A stretch of 64,000 nucleotides of DNA from Candidatus Bathyarchaeota archaeon (GTDB taxonomy: Archaea; Thermoproteota; Bathyarchaeia; Bathyarchaeales; Bathycorpusculaceae): the NCBI GenBank assembly GCA_025058315.1, contig JANXET010000002.1, positions 62,001 through 126,000 of the forward strand, in the 5' to 3' direction. Positions 43,252-51,678 of this stretch are shown here, piece by piece. The first letter of the stretch is position 1; the number at the start of each line of letters is the position of its first letter. The notes under the pieces were generated by a model. That model saw only the letters and a list, made by a program, of their open reading frames with translations, was not told the DNA's origin and ran no database searches. The translations under genes and the position numbers were made by a program.

Positions 43252-44148
43252 ATAAAGAATCCTCTTACAATATCCCCTCCACCGTTACAGGATGTTATAG
43301 ATGTTTCAATGAAGAAATTGCGTTTTCAGCAGTATAAGATCTCCCAGGCATCTTTTCGCCTAAGGGAGAGGGATAGGATGCTTTTTCAAAGTTGTGTAGC
43401 ATCCCTTAAGGGCAATAACCGAGAAAGAGCTGCAATATGTGCTAATGAACTTGCAGAGGTTAGGAAACTTATAAGTTTTCTGAAGCAAGTTGAGTTGGCA
43501 ATTGAAAGAGTAATCCTCAGGCTCGAAACCATAAAGGAATTAAGCATAATAGTTGGAGATTTACGTCCTGCCCTGCATACTCTACAAGAAGTTTCAAAGC
43601 AACTTTTCAGCGTGCTTCCAGAGGTTTCTTCAGAACTGAATGAGATAAATAATGTTATAAGTGAAACAATTTATGCCACAAAAATCTCTGAAGAGAAGCT
43701 AATAATCCCTGTAGGTAATCCGACACCAGATGGAGTGCAAATCCTCGAAGAAGTTTCAGGTTTCTTGGAAAATGAACTCAAGGATAAACTCCCCGAACCG
43801 CCTGCGGATAAATCTGTTGTCGTTGAGACCGAAGCAAAGGGACCGATAAAGCAGATGGTGGCGCTTGCCGCGTCATGCTCTCAGGCTAGTGGCGCGGAAA
43901 CCCTTGACGAATTTGACAAGTATACTCGAAACCTATTTTCTGTCAAAAAATCCGAAATCCAGGAGGTTTCACTTAAAGTTAGAAAGCTTTCGCTTGAGGA
44001 TGCCTTGTTAGAGTATGTGAGACATAGTGGTGGAGAAATAGATCTGACACAATGCTCTAGGGAGCTTGATGTTTCATACGATGAGGTTGAAAAAGCACTT
44101 CAAAATTTGGGAGCGAAAGGAAAGATAAAGATTGAAGCAAGGGGGTGA
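43252..44148 (+). CDS. cdvB: CdvB (ESCRT-III) with C-terminal winged helix, apparent ATA start
   Basis: The ESCRT-III core (RDRMLFQSCVASLKGNNRER, AAICANELAEVRKLISFLKQ) is followed by LPEPPADKS, a possible MIM2-like motif, and a C-terminal winged helix (LEYVRHSGGEIDLTQCSREL and DVSYDEVEKALQNLG) of the type that binds CdvA. The first in-frame ATG, 43309, lies inside a conserved helix: PLQDVIDVSMKKLRF aligns with PLKPRLDMAIRRIEL of the other copy. No ATG, GTG or TTG exists between the TAG at 43231 and 43309. ATA 43252 has GGAGGG 7 bases upstream, so it is the best start. Coordinates use it; a conventional call would start at 43309. Confidence 0.85.
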   Translation: MKNPLTISPPPLQDVIDVSMKKLRFQQYKISQASFRLRERDRMLFQSCVASLKGNNRERAAICANELAEVRKLISFLKQVELAIERVILRLETIKELSIIVGDLRPALHTLQEVSKQLFSVLPEVSSELNEINNVISETIYATKISEEKLIIPVGNPTPDGVQILEEVSGFLENELKDKLPEPPADKSVVVETEAKGPIKQMVALAASCSQASGAETLDEFDKYTRNLFSVKKSEIQEVSLKVRKLSLEDALLEYVRHSGGEIDLTQCSRELDVSYDEVEKALQNLGAKGKIKIEARG

Positions 44149-44154
44149 ACAAAT

Positions 44155-45321
44155 ATGGATGCCTCCCAAGAACTTGAGAAGGCAGCGACAAATTATGCCT
44201 TAGAGGCTGTGCGCCTTGACAAGCAGGGAGCCAAGGGCATGGCAATAACCATGTATCAGAAAGCCATAGAAAGCCTCCTGAAACTTGTTCAGTTATATCC
44301 TGATTATAGCTTAAACAAGGTCTACTTACAGAGGGCACTAGCATACCAAGAAAGAATTAAAGTTATTCAGGGTGCCATCAGTCCCGCTGAATCACAGATG
44401 AGTGAGGTAAAGGACAACGGCGCTAAGTCTTCTGAGGATGAAAAAAAGGCCAGTTATGAGGATCTCATAATTAAGGAAAAGCCCAATGTGAAGTGGGAGG
44501 ACGTGATTGGGCTTGAAACTGCAAAGAAGACTATAAGAGAAGCCATAGTATACCCTGTTCAGAGACCTGACCTATTCCCGCTTGGGTGGCCTAGAGGAAT
44601 ATTGCTGTTCGGGCCTCCAGGTTGTGGTAAAACACTCTTAGCGGCAGCAGTAGCAACTGAGATAGATGCTGCCTTTATATCTGTGGATGCTGCTTCAATA
44701 ATGTCCAAGTGGCTTGGCGAGGCTGAGCAAAACGTTTCAAGGCTTTTTGAGTCAGCTAGGAAGTATGCTTTGGAAAAGAAGCCTGCTATAATGTTTATCG
44801 ACGAATTGGACTCGCTTATGGGGCGGCACTCCAATGAAGTAGGCGGCGAGGTTCGAGTACGCAACCAGTTTCTGAAGGAGATGGACGGGATAATTGACAA
44901 GGGAAAAAACCTACATGTTTATGTTATAGGCGCCACGAACAAACCTTGGGATCTTGACTGGCCTTTCATAAGACGTTTCCAGAAAAGGATCCTTGTACCG
45001 CTTCCAGACTTCCATGCTCGTCTTATGATGTTTAAGCACTATACGCGTCACTTACCGCTTGGACCTGACGTAGACTTACATGAGCTTGCAAGACTTTCAG
45101 AAGGGTTCTCTGGAAGCGACATAAAAGATGTGTGTCAGTCGGCGCACCTAAAGGTTATAGGCGAATTTTTTGAGTCAGGTCAAGCTCAAAACAAGCAGGC
45201 TAAACCGCGCCCGCTAAAGATGGGTGATTTCATACAGATCCTTGAAGAAAGAAAGCCAAGCGTGTCTCCCGACATGCTGGCGCTGTATAATAGATGGTTC
45301 GAAACCTTTAAGGCTCTCTAA
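44155..45321 (+). CDS. cdvC: CdvC, Vps4-like AAA ATPase
   Basis: Disassembles ESCRT-III filaments during division. The 388-residue protein has an N-terminal MIT domain (residues about 1-75, LEKAATNYALEAVRLDKQGA then MYQKAIESLLKLVQLYPDYS), a linker, and an AAA domain with Walker A GPPGCGKT (153-160) and Walker B MFIDE (213-217), then GATNKPWDLDWPFIRRFQKR carrying the arginine finger and a C-terminal helical part. The MIT domain would bind the proline-rich motifs of the CdvB proteins. ATG 44155 follows a gggggtgaac site 6 bases after cdvB. Confidence 0.95.
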   Translation: MDASQELEKAATNYALEAVRLDKQGAKGMAITMYQKAIESLLKLVQLYPDYSLNKVYLQRALAYQERIKVIQGAISPAESQMSEVKDNGAKSSEDEKKASYEDLIIKEKPNVKWEDVIGLETAKKTIREAIVYPVQRPDLFPLGWPRGILLFGPPGCGKTLLAAAVATEIDAAFISVDAASIMSKWLGEAEQNVSRLFESARKYALEKKPAIMFIDELDSLMGRHSNEVGGEVRVRNQFLKEMDGIIDKGKNLHVYVIGATNKPWDLDWPFIRRFQKRILVPLPDFHARLMMFKHYTRHLPLGPDVDLHELARLSEGFSGSDIKDVCQSAHLKVIGEFFESGQAQNKQAKPRPLKMGDFIQILEERKPSVSPDMLALYNRWFETFKAL

Positions 45322-45338
45322 AGGATGGGGGTGCCAAA

Positions 45339-45431
45339 GTGGAAAGGCTTGGAGAAGTCATTCTGGTTTCTGAGAGCCCCTCCTCTCTCCCTCCGCTATC
45401 ATTAAAGTTAAGTTCCAAGCCCCATAGTTAA
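45339..45431 (+). CDS. Possible 30-residue ORF after cdvC
   Basis: A GTG-initiated frame coding MERLGEVILVSESPSSLPPL and ten more residues starts 18 bases after the cdvC stop, with a GGGGGTG site 5 bases upstream. The ERLGEVILVSESPS start resembles the N terminus of HerA-type ATPases, so it may be a truncated remnant or a microprotein. It overlaps the convergent mobB stop by 4 bases. Too short for certainty. Confidence 0.3.
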   Translation: MERLGEVILVSESPSSLPPLSLKLSSKPHS

Positions 45432-45976
45432 GATGCACCCCTATCCTTAAGCCTTTTTATGACCTCGTCAACTATTTCCGCGATTCTATCTTCATCTCTC
45501 AAAACATCCACATAAGGAACATTTAGACCAACTTCTATGCTGTGAGTGCCTGTAAAAGCAATAATTGGCTCAAAGTTTTTAAGAGCTTCCAATGCTTCCT
45601 CAGTTGACTTAATAGCCACAATTTTCGGGATCTTTTTGTTCTTTCCTAAGAGATCTCTAAACCCCTCAACGAGTACAATATCATTTCTATGGCATAACTC
45701 CAAAATCTTCTCCAATGACAATGCGTAAAAGTCTCCTTTTTCGATTATGAAAATTTCTTTAGGGGCTATACCCACAATTGTTTTTGCCCCTGACTCTGCA
45801 AATCTCCATGTATCCTTGCCCTTTTCATCCACTGTGAAGTCTTTCTCAGGTATGTGCTTAACGGCTGCAACCTTATAGCCCCTCCTTGTAAGTCCTTTTA
45901 TTATGGCTTCCATTGTCGCCGTCTTCCCTGAGTTTTTGCTTCCAATAACAGCCACGATAACCATTTTATCCTCCAC
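45428..45976 (-). CDS. mobB: Molybdopterin-guanine dinucleotide biosynthesis protein MobB
   Basis: 182 residues. P-loop GSKNSGKTATMEAIIKGL is at about 12-30, then VAAVKHIPEKDFTVDEKGKD and DTWRFAESGAKT, the MobB signature, and IVLVEGFRD. MobB is a GTP-binding helper in attaching the nucleotide to molybdopterin. This matches the need of the Mo/W formylmethanofuran dehydrogenase in this window. Its start overlaps the end of the winged-helix gene. Confidence 0.92.
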   Translation of the reverse strand: MEDKMVIVAVIGSKNSGKTATMEAIIKGLTRRGYKVAAVKHIPEKDFTVDEKGKDTWRFAESGAKTIVGIAPKEIFIIEKGDFYALSLEKILELCHRNDIVLVEGFRDLLGKNKKIPKIVAIKSTEEALEALKNFEPIIAFTGTHSIEVGLNVPYVDVLRDEDRIAEIVDEVIKRLKDRGAS

Positions 45977-46448
45977 CTTTGCTCATTTCATCGTCAAAGA
46001 TCTTTCTTAAAGCAGCCCTTTCCATACCTAGCTTTTCTGATAAATCCTTAACCCATCCTATATAGTTCCTAAATATGTTCTGCAGTATCTCCATCTTCTC
46101 CTTGTTGGAAAGTTCTTTTTCTTCGGCCAGCAGCAGGGCAAACCACTTGCCTATGTCTGAAAGTCTGTAAACTTTAACCCACGTAATGCGGCCCATATTT
46201 TCGCTTTTCTCCATATACTCCTGCAGAATTCCCAATCTTGTGAAGGTCTTCAAATTCTCGATTATAGTTTTATTTGAGTATGAAAGGCTCTTAACAACAT
46301 CCTTCTGGTATATTTTGTTAGACACTCCATTCTTAAGGGCATACCTTAATATGTCTAAAGAGGCTTTCGAGCCGAAAATGGCGCTTAATATTTTGTCCTT
46401 TCGCTCCGATGGAAGAAATACTACATAGGGATAGACTTCATTGCTCAT
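45966..46448 (-). CDS. Winged-helix DNA-binding protein, unknown regulator
   Basis: 160 residues. An ArsR/MarR-like winged helix occupies about residues 20-95 (ASLDILRYALKNGVSNKIYQ, DVVKSLSYSNKTIIENLKTF, TRLGILQEYMEKSENMG), followed by a helical C-terminal part. It overlaps mobB by 11 bases, so the two share an operon. It might sense a Mo/W or redox state (inference). Divergent from the first nucleotidyltransferase-like gene. Confidence 0.65.
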   Translation of the reverse strand: MSNEVYPYVVFLPSERKDKILSAIFGSKASLDILRYALKNGVSNKIYQKDVVKSLSYSNKTIIENLKTFTRLGILQEYMEKSENMGRITWVKVYRLSDIGKWFALLLAEEKELSNKEKMEILQNIFRNYIGWVKDLSEKLGMERAALRKIFDDEMSKGGG

Positions 46449-46553
46449 CTATTGCACCTTTTTGTTAGAACCATAAGTGAGTGTGTATCTTAAAAGATTG
46501 TCTTTTCAGACGCTAGACTTTTTAAAGTCTCAGTTAAATTTATCCCCAGTGTC

Positions 46554-47585
46554 GTGATGATGCCTCTAAATAAGTGGCTTCCGCTTGACGGCGACTCTAT
46601 AATTACTCAGGAGGGATTCCTTCTAAATGTCTTTGGATATGAACATCCAGAAGGTCGGGTCTTCTCCTTCCTGAAGTATATTCCTTCAACATTTAAGGAT
46701 CTATTCAATATCCGCCTTTTGGAGAGAACATGGAAGTACATGGGGATTGAGCTCTTCCGGGCGGAGAAGCTATATACCGCGAAGAATTATAAGGCATTTC
46801 TAAAAGTCTTCAAAGAAAACTTTCCCGATTACGTTTATTTTTGCCCCTTCAGAAAGAAGGAAATTATAAGTACACCGATAACACGTGTTAAGGAAATTTT
46901 TGTTCCAAGGGAGCGTCTGCAAGTATTATTGAAGACGCAATGTAGAGATAAATTACAGAACATGACGCTCAGCTTTATATCGCTTGTCTCGGACGCGTCT
47001 GGTGTTCCTTTGGATGATTTTGGCGTGCATGGTTCTATTGCATTGAATATGCACAGTGAAGAATCCGACATGGACATAGTCGTATACGGCGGGGAGAATT
47101 TCCGCAAGGTTGAAGCTGCCATAAACAAGCTAGTTAAAGATGGGATTTTGAGTTACGTGTTCAATAATAAAATCGATGCTGCAAGGCGTTTCAAGGGGCG
47201 ATATCTGGGTAAAATTTTCATGTATACTGCTGTGCGTAAACCCGAGGAAATAAACGTGAGATATGGCGAGCATAGTTATAATTCTATAAATCCTGTAAGA
47301 TTCAAGTGTAAAGTGAATGATGACAGCCAATCAATGTTCCGACCTGCAATATATGGGATTGAAAACTATTCACCTTTAAATAAGCGGTCAGAGCTTCCGA
47401 AGGAGATGATTCCTAAACGAGTTGTTTCCATGATTGGATGCTACAGAAATGTAGCGAGAAAAGGTGAGGATATCAAGGTTTCAGGGATGCTGGAGCGCGT
47501 GGAAAATACTCAGACAGGTGATACTTTCTACCAGGTTGTAGTGGGTTCAGCTGTGAGTGAGGAGGAGTATATTTGGCCAGCTTAG
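46554..47585 (+). CDS. Nucleotidyltransferase-fold protein, copy 1
   Basis: 343 residues. The central domain has the pol-beta-type nucleotidyltransferase motif DFGVHGSIALNMHSEESDMD-IVVYG (GS then DxD, about residues 157-181). The N-terminal part contains GFLLNVFGYEHPEGRVFSFL and the C-terminal part a beta-rich domain with RPAIYGIENY and VSGMLERVE. It resembles an archaeal predicted-nucleotidyltransferase group (COG1665-like by recollection). Substrate unknown. Overlaps copy 2 by 13 bases. Two other homologues sit next to it. Confidence 0.7.
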   Translation: MMMPLNKWLPLDGDSIITQEGFLLNVFGYEHPEGRVFSFLKYIPSTFKDLFNIRLLERTWKYMGIELFRAEKLYTAKNYKAFLKVFKENFPDYVYFCPFRKKEIISTPITRVKEIFVPRERLQVLLKTQCRDKLQNMTLSFISLVSDASGVPLDDFGVHGSIALNMHSEESDMDIVVYGGENFRKVEAAINKLVKDGILSYVFNNKIDAARRFKGRYLGKIFMYTAVRKPEEINVRYGEHSYNSINPVRFKCKVNDDSQSMFRPAIYGIENYSPLNKRSELPKEMIPKRVVSMIGCYRNVARKGEDIKVSGMLERVENTQTGDTFYQVVVGSAVSEEEYIWPA

Positions 47586-48655
47586 AACTTCGAGATCGTG
47601 ACGGTATAGTAACCCCTGAGGGATTAATCTTCAGAGTTTTTGGTTATACACATCCGCTAGAGGGTTTCATTTGTGATGCTGAATATGCCCCATCCGAGCT
47701 TTTTCAGTCTAAAAATCCTAAGGCTTTCAGAAGTGACGGCGAAAGAGTTTTCTATAAATTTTATGAGGATGAAGGCTGGAAGTTCATACAGAAAAAGTAC
47801 CCTCAACACATGATAATCCACAAGCCACTTGGCAAAAAAGTCGTAGGTGTACGACATAACAGCATTGCTGAGGTAAGAAAGCCTGAGGAAACCCTTCGAA
47901 GATTTGTTGAGTCAGGGCCAAAAGATGCGCTTATTCAAGCTCTTCGAAGAGTTTTAAAGGTAACAGTGGAGGAACAGGGTTTATCCATCAGCGACTTCGG
48001 CGTCTTCGGGTCTTTACTTCACGGTTTTTATAATCCGAAGTTTTCGGACATTGACATTGTTGTCTACGGAAGAAGTAATGTAGAAAAGATACGTAGCATC
48101 TTGAAAGAACTTTATATGGAAAGAAAATCTTGTTTTCGTAATGAATTTGCAGATGACACTCCTGTTGTAGGTAAACCTTGGCGTTTCAAGAATATAAATC
48201 AGGAAGATTTCGTCTGGCATCAGAAACGCAAGTTAATATACGCTGTCTTTAATGATGATCTGTCTGGACGTACAATAAAGGTTGAGTTTGAACCTGTGAA
48301 GACTTGGGCCGAAATAAAAAACGAATACCTAGAAATAAAAAGAATCGTCTGGAAAGGATGGGTTAAAGCAATTTTGCGTGTCATAGATGATGCGGATGGG
48401 CCATTTATGCCATCCATATACCTTGTAGAGCCCATTGAAGTTATTAATGGTCCGAAGTGTAACGACATAGTTAGGATAGTGTCTTACCTTGAGGAGTTTA
48501 GGCTGCAATGCTGGAGGGACGAAATAGTTTACGTTGAAGGAAACCTTGAAGAGATTGAAACGAAAAGCGGCTTGTTTCATCAAGTAACCTTAACATATGG
48601 GCCTAGATATTATGAACAAGCTCTTAAAGTTGTGAAGCCCACGTCAGCTTCCTAA
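47573..48655 (+). CDS. Nucleotidyltransferase-fold protein, copy 2
   Basis: 360 residues, homologous along its length to its neighbours. EGLIFRVFGYTHPLEGFICD near the N terminus matches GFLLNVFGYEHPEGRVFSFL of copy 1; the catalytic motif is DFGVFGSLLHGFYNPKFSDI-DIVVYG, with both aspartates present; the C-terminal domain has MPSIYLVEPIEVINGPKCND. The start lies 13 bases inside copy 1, suggesting coupled translation. It terminates 4 bases into the convergent copy 3. TTG 47573 was taken. Confidence 0.7.
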   Translation: MASLELRDRDGIVTPEGLIFRVFGYTHPLEGFICDAEYAPSELFQSKNPKAFRSDGERVFYKFYEDEGWKFIQKKYPQHMIIHKPLGKKVVGVRHNSIAEVRKPEETLRRFVESGPKDALIQALRRVLKVTVEEQGLSISDFGVFGSLLHGFYNPKFSDIDIVVYGRSNVEKIRSILKELYMERKSCFRNEFADDTPVVGKPWRFKNINQEDFVWHQKRKLIYAVFNDDLSGRTIKVEFEPVKTWAEIKNEYLEIKRIVWKGWVKAILRVIDDADGPFMPSIYLVEPIEVINGPKCNDIVRIVSYLEEFRLQCWRDEIVYVEGNLEEIETKSGLFHQVTLTYGPRYYEQALKVVKPTSAS

Positions 48656-49683
48656 ACCTTTAGTATCATACTATCTGAAGGCTTGTTTCCTATCAATAGC
48701 CTGTAGTGCTCAACAGCTCGTTTATGATCTTTAACGTTCTCAATTTTCCCAGCGGCAATCACCGTTTCATTTTTTCTTGCTTGTTCGCAGAATCTTCCGC
48801 GAAAAGATACAATTTCACTTATTGGGTGAAGTTTTGGCCCTTCAATAATTTTAACATTATCAATTTTGTATTTGCATGGTGTAAAAATGGCTTCTGAGTC
48901 ATCTGTAACCGTTGCTTCAATTTTCGCATAACCACAATTCTTATATTGCATATCGCCATATTTCTCCTCAATTTCATTCCAATCCTTGACGAACCGTATG
49001 AAGTAATCTTTTCCCATGAATTTTCCCTGACAGGTCTTTCTTGATTCAACAACCACGAAATCGCTGAAATTCATTTTTGTGTCTTTTGAACGAAATTCGA
49101 ACAAAATTCTTAGTTCATCAACATTATATGGCTTAAATGGTGTGTCACCGTTCTCTAAAAGTTTTTGCAGTGTTGAATGTACCTTTCTGCAGTTTTCAGA
49201 TCCATAAATCACCGGGTCAATATCTGACTTTTCTGTATGCATTCCTACGAGGAGTGATCCTGAAATTCCCATTTTGCTCCATGAGACACCGGATTTCTCT
49301 TTCAAAATGCTTAGAAACTGCAGGGCTTTTAGCTCTAAATCGTCAAGTTTTCTGCCTATCCTGAGCGCTTTCAATCGGGCAGTCGGTTTGTAAACTTTCT
49401 TAATGTTGTCCCACGGGACGACACATAAGGTCTCATCGAAAATTGGGTCGTAAAAAATGTAATGTGGAAGTTTTTCTCTTAAGTATTCAACTCGTTCATC
49501 CAGGCTGTAAATTTTCCCGTAGCTCATGCCTCTACGTTTTCTAGTCCCCTTCAGATCGGGAATGAATCGTGGAAATGCTATCACTTTGTCCCTTGGATGC
49601 ACAAGTCCCTTTACGTCAAATATTACGTTCTCAACAGTTTCTATTAAATCGCCCTCTCTCGCTTGCATATTTCTCTTTATCAT
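48652..49683 (-). CDS. Nucleotidyltransferase-fold protein, copy 3 (opposite strand)
   Basis: 343 residues. ENVIFDVKGLVHPRDKVIAF and KMGISGSLLVGMHTEKSDID-PVIYG align with the other two; the DxD is kept although followed by Pro-Val rather than Ile-Val. The C-terminal domain carries TPCKYKIDNVKIIEGPKLHP and ISEIVSFRGRFCEQARKNET. It is convergent with copy 2, overlapping by 4 bases. Sequence divergence among the three is high, so the duplications are old or the genes came separately. Confidence 0.68.
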   Translation of the reverse strand: MIKRNMQAREGDLIETVENVIFDVKGLVHPRDKVIAFPRFIPDLKGTRKRRGMSYGKIYSLDERVEYLREKLPHYIFYDPIFDETLCVVPWDNIKKVYKPTARLKALRIGRKLDDLELKALQFLSILKEKSGVSWSKMGISGSLLVGMHTEKSDIDPVIYGSENCRKVHSTLQKLLENGDTPFKPYNVDELRILFEFRSKDTKMNFSDFVVVESRKTCQGKFMGKDYFIRFVKDWNEIEEKYGDMQYKNCGYAKIEATVTDDSEAIFTPCKYKIDNVKIIEGPKLHPISEIVSFRGRFCEQARKNETVIAAGKIENVKDHKRAVEHYRLLIGNKPSDSMILKV

Positions 49684-49695
49684 TTAACCCCATCT

Positions 49696-50508
49696 TCATG
49701 CGTTTGCATCATGTTTTGTGAATTTTGATGTAAATAATATGGTCATCATCTTTCGTAATATATGTTTCCAGCCACCGTGGCATTGGGAAATAATTAGGAG
49801 ATCTGCTGCCACCAAGTTCGCTTTTTTCAACGCCGTGAGCACCGCTGTGCCCATTATTGCTCCAGCAAGACAGTTAAGCGAATCTGCTATTGCATAATAA
49901 CTTGACATAGGCGCCCAGTAAGTGTAAAGCTCTGGGCTCCCCAGCCCAGCACCCAGACTGCAATATTGTTTCCAGTAGCTACATCTCCTCGCGATCCATG
50001 TTAGACACCATAATGCCATTAGCATTTTAGATGGATCTCGTGTCATAATTGTCTTTATTATCCATTTGCGCACAGGTGGTATTATTAAAAACCCATAACA
50101 ATCCAGTACTGCCATTAATGATCGGCATAGCTTCATACACTGCAAAAGGATGAGCAAACCAAATTATCAATTCTGCTGCAAAAATCAATGCAGCTTCCTC
50201 CCATCTGTTAAAAAGGAATAGTCCACTCGTTAGTGCCGCCATTGTTGGACTCAAAAAAGTCAATAATCCTTAGACGTTGCAGGGTTCGCATAGGGGAGAA
50301 GCCATCCAATAATAAGGCCTGAAACTGTCCCCCAAAAAGGTCCTAACATCGGAGCTGTTAAACTGGAAAAGAGCATGTTCGAAAATGTTATGCCTGCTGT
50401 TGTCCCTAATACTGGGTAAGCTGGAATCCCGGAGCATGCGAGAACAACAGCAGTCTACGTCCCTGTTAATGCAAGGAACGCTGTATTTGTAAAGTATTTT
50501 TGAGCCAT
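49696..50508 (-). pseudogene. Decayed ECF S-component-like membrane protein gene
   Basis: Read on the minus strand from ATG 50508: MAQKYFTNTAFLALTGT, an in-frame TAG, then TAVVLACSGIPAYPVLGTTA and GITFSNMLFSSLTAPMLGPF. A -1 shift near 50263 leads to SPTMAALTSGLFLFNRWEEA, and another shift near 50090 to VRKWIIKTIMTRDPSKMLMA and on to the stop at 49696. At least one stop and two frameshifts interrupt a protein of about 270 residues with several membrane helices, resembling ECF S components. It is most likely inactive. Confidence 0.7.
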
Positions 50509-50598
50509 AACAAGTCCTGTGTTGTTTATTTCAGTTCAATGTAATTTCTTACATAACGTTAATAAGGCTTTCCGCATTAAGTTTCTGAGGATTCGCAG

Positions 50599-51552
50599 GT
50601 GAAAGCATTGGAAAAGACTATACGGATCGCCCAGTGTTTAGAGCTCGCTATCCTTCTAGAGGTAAGCGCTGATAAACCTGGTAATGTGAACTTAGCTGTA
50701 GGTTTTGAAGGGACCAATCACACACATTTTCTCGCATCCGCGGTTGCAGCTGCACCACACTTCAAAAAAGCTGCAGAGCAGGGTGTAGCTGTTTTTAATG
50801 GAAAGCTAAAAGTTACAGAAGTAGGTGTTGGCTTAATTATCCGTGATTGTGTTGCAGATATTAATACTTGGCAGAGTGGCGGTAACACCCTTTTAGGCAC
50901 AGTACTTCTGCTTTGCCCAATGGCTGTTGCGGCCGGGATGTCTAAAGTGAAGAATCAAAGTGGTGCCTTTGAGCTTTCAGAATTACGGGAAAATTTGAGA
51001 CTTGTCACTGAATGTTCGACGCCTGAGGATGCTGTGGCTGTTTATGAAGCTATAGAGATTGCTAAGCCAGGCGGCTTGGGAAAAGCGCCGGATTTAGATG
51101 TTAAAGATCCGAACTCAATAAACCGGATACTAACGGAGAAGATTTCGCTCTATAAGGTTTTCAAAATAGCTTCAAACTACGATAGGGTTTGTTCAGAGTG
51201 GGTTAAAAATTATCCAATAACTTTCGAATTCGCTTATCCTTATCTCATGGAGCAGATAAAGGAGAATAGGGATCCAAGTGTAGCGATAACTCATACCTTT
51301 CTGAAAGTTTTGTCCGAGTATCCTGATACATTTATAGCTCGAAAAGTTGGCTTGGAGAAGGCTAAAGAGGTTTCAACAATGGCAGGTGAGGTTCTACGTT
51401 ACGGTGGTTTAAAAACGTCCACTGGCAGGGAAAAACTGCGCGCGTTTGATGTCTACTTAAGAAGACATGACAGCAAGCTTAACCCCGGAACTACCGCTGA
51501 TATAATTGCTGCAGCATTGGCACTGGCCTTACTCAGCGGGTATAGGCTATAA
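50599..51552 (+). CDS. Triphosphoribosyl-dephospho-CoA synthase (CitG/MdcB) family protein
   Basis: 317 residues. ADKPGNVNLAVGFEGTNHTH at about 25-44 is the family motif (KPGNV), with NTWQSGGNTLLGTVLLLCPM and the C-terminal NPGTTADIIAAALALALLSG. Bacterial CitG makes the prosthetic group of citrate lyase; no lyase subunits are present here, so the archaeal product is uncertain. It is immediately upstream of the fwd operon and may make a phosphoribosyl-linked cofactor for C1 metabolism (inference). GTG 50599 is taken with a gcaggtg site. Confidence 0.8.
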   Translation: MKALEKTIRIAQCLELAILLEVSADKPGNVNLAVGFEGTNHTHFLASAVAAAPHFKKAAEQGVAVFNGKLKVTEVGVGLIIRDCVADINTWQSGGNTLLGTVLLLCPMAVAAGMSKVKNQSGAFELSELRENLRLVTECSTPEDAVAVYEAIEIAKPGGLGKAPDLDVKDPNSINRILTEKISLYKVFKIASNYDRVCSEWVKNYPITFEFAYPYLMEQIKENRDPSVAITHTFLKVLSEYPDTFIARKVGLEKAKEVSTMAGEVLRYGGLKTSTGREKLRAFDVYLRRHDSKLNPGTTADIIAAALALALLSGYRL

Positions 51553-51586
51553 CCATTTTTGTGTCACTCTAATTCATGGGATCTTG

Positions 51587-51603
51587 TTATCCCAGAGGGA
51601 TAA
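51587..51603. promoter_or_regulatory. Palindrome in the fwd promoter region
   Basis: A perfect 7-3-7 inverted repeat, TTATCCC-AGA-GGGATAA, lies 75-91 bases before the fwdD start. It overlaps the beginning of an AT-rich TATA-like stretch (GATAAAATTAATTAA), a typical position for an archaeal repressor or activator operator. Binding protein unknown. Confidence 0.4.
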
Positions 51604-51678
51604 AATTAATTAACATTGAATTTAATGTATGAGTTCCAAGAACTAATCAAGCTATAGCTATGGTGTTGAGGTTTAAAA

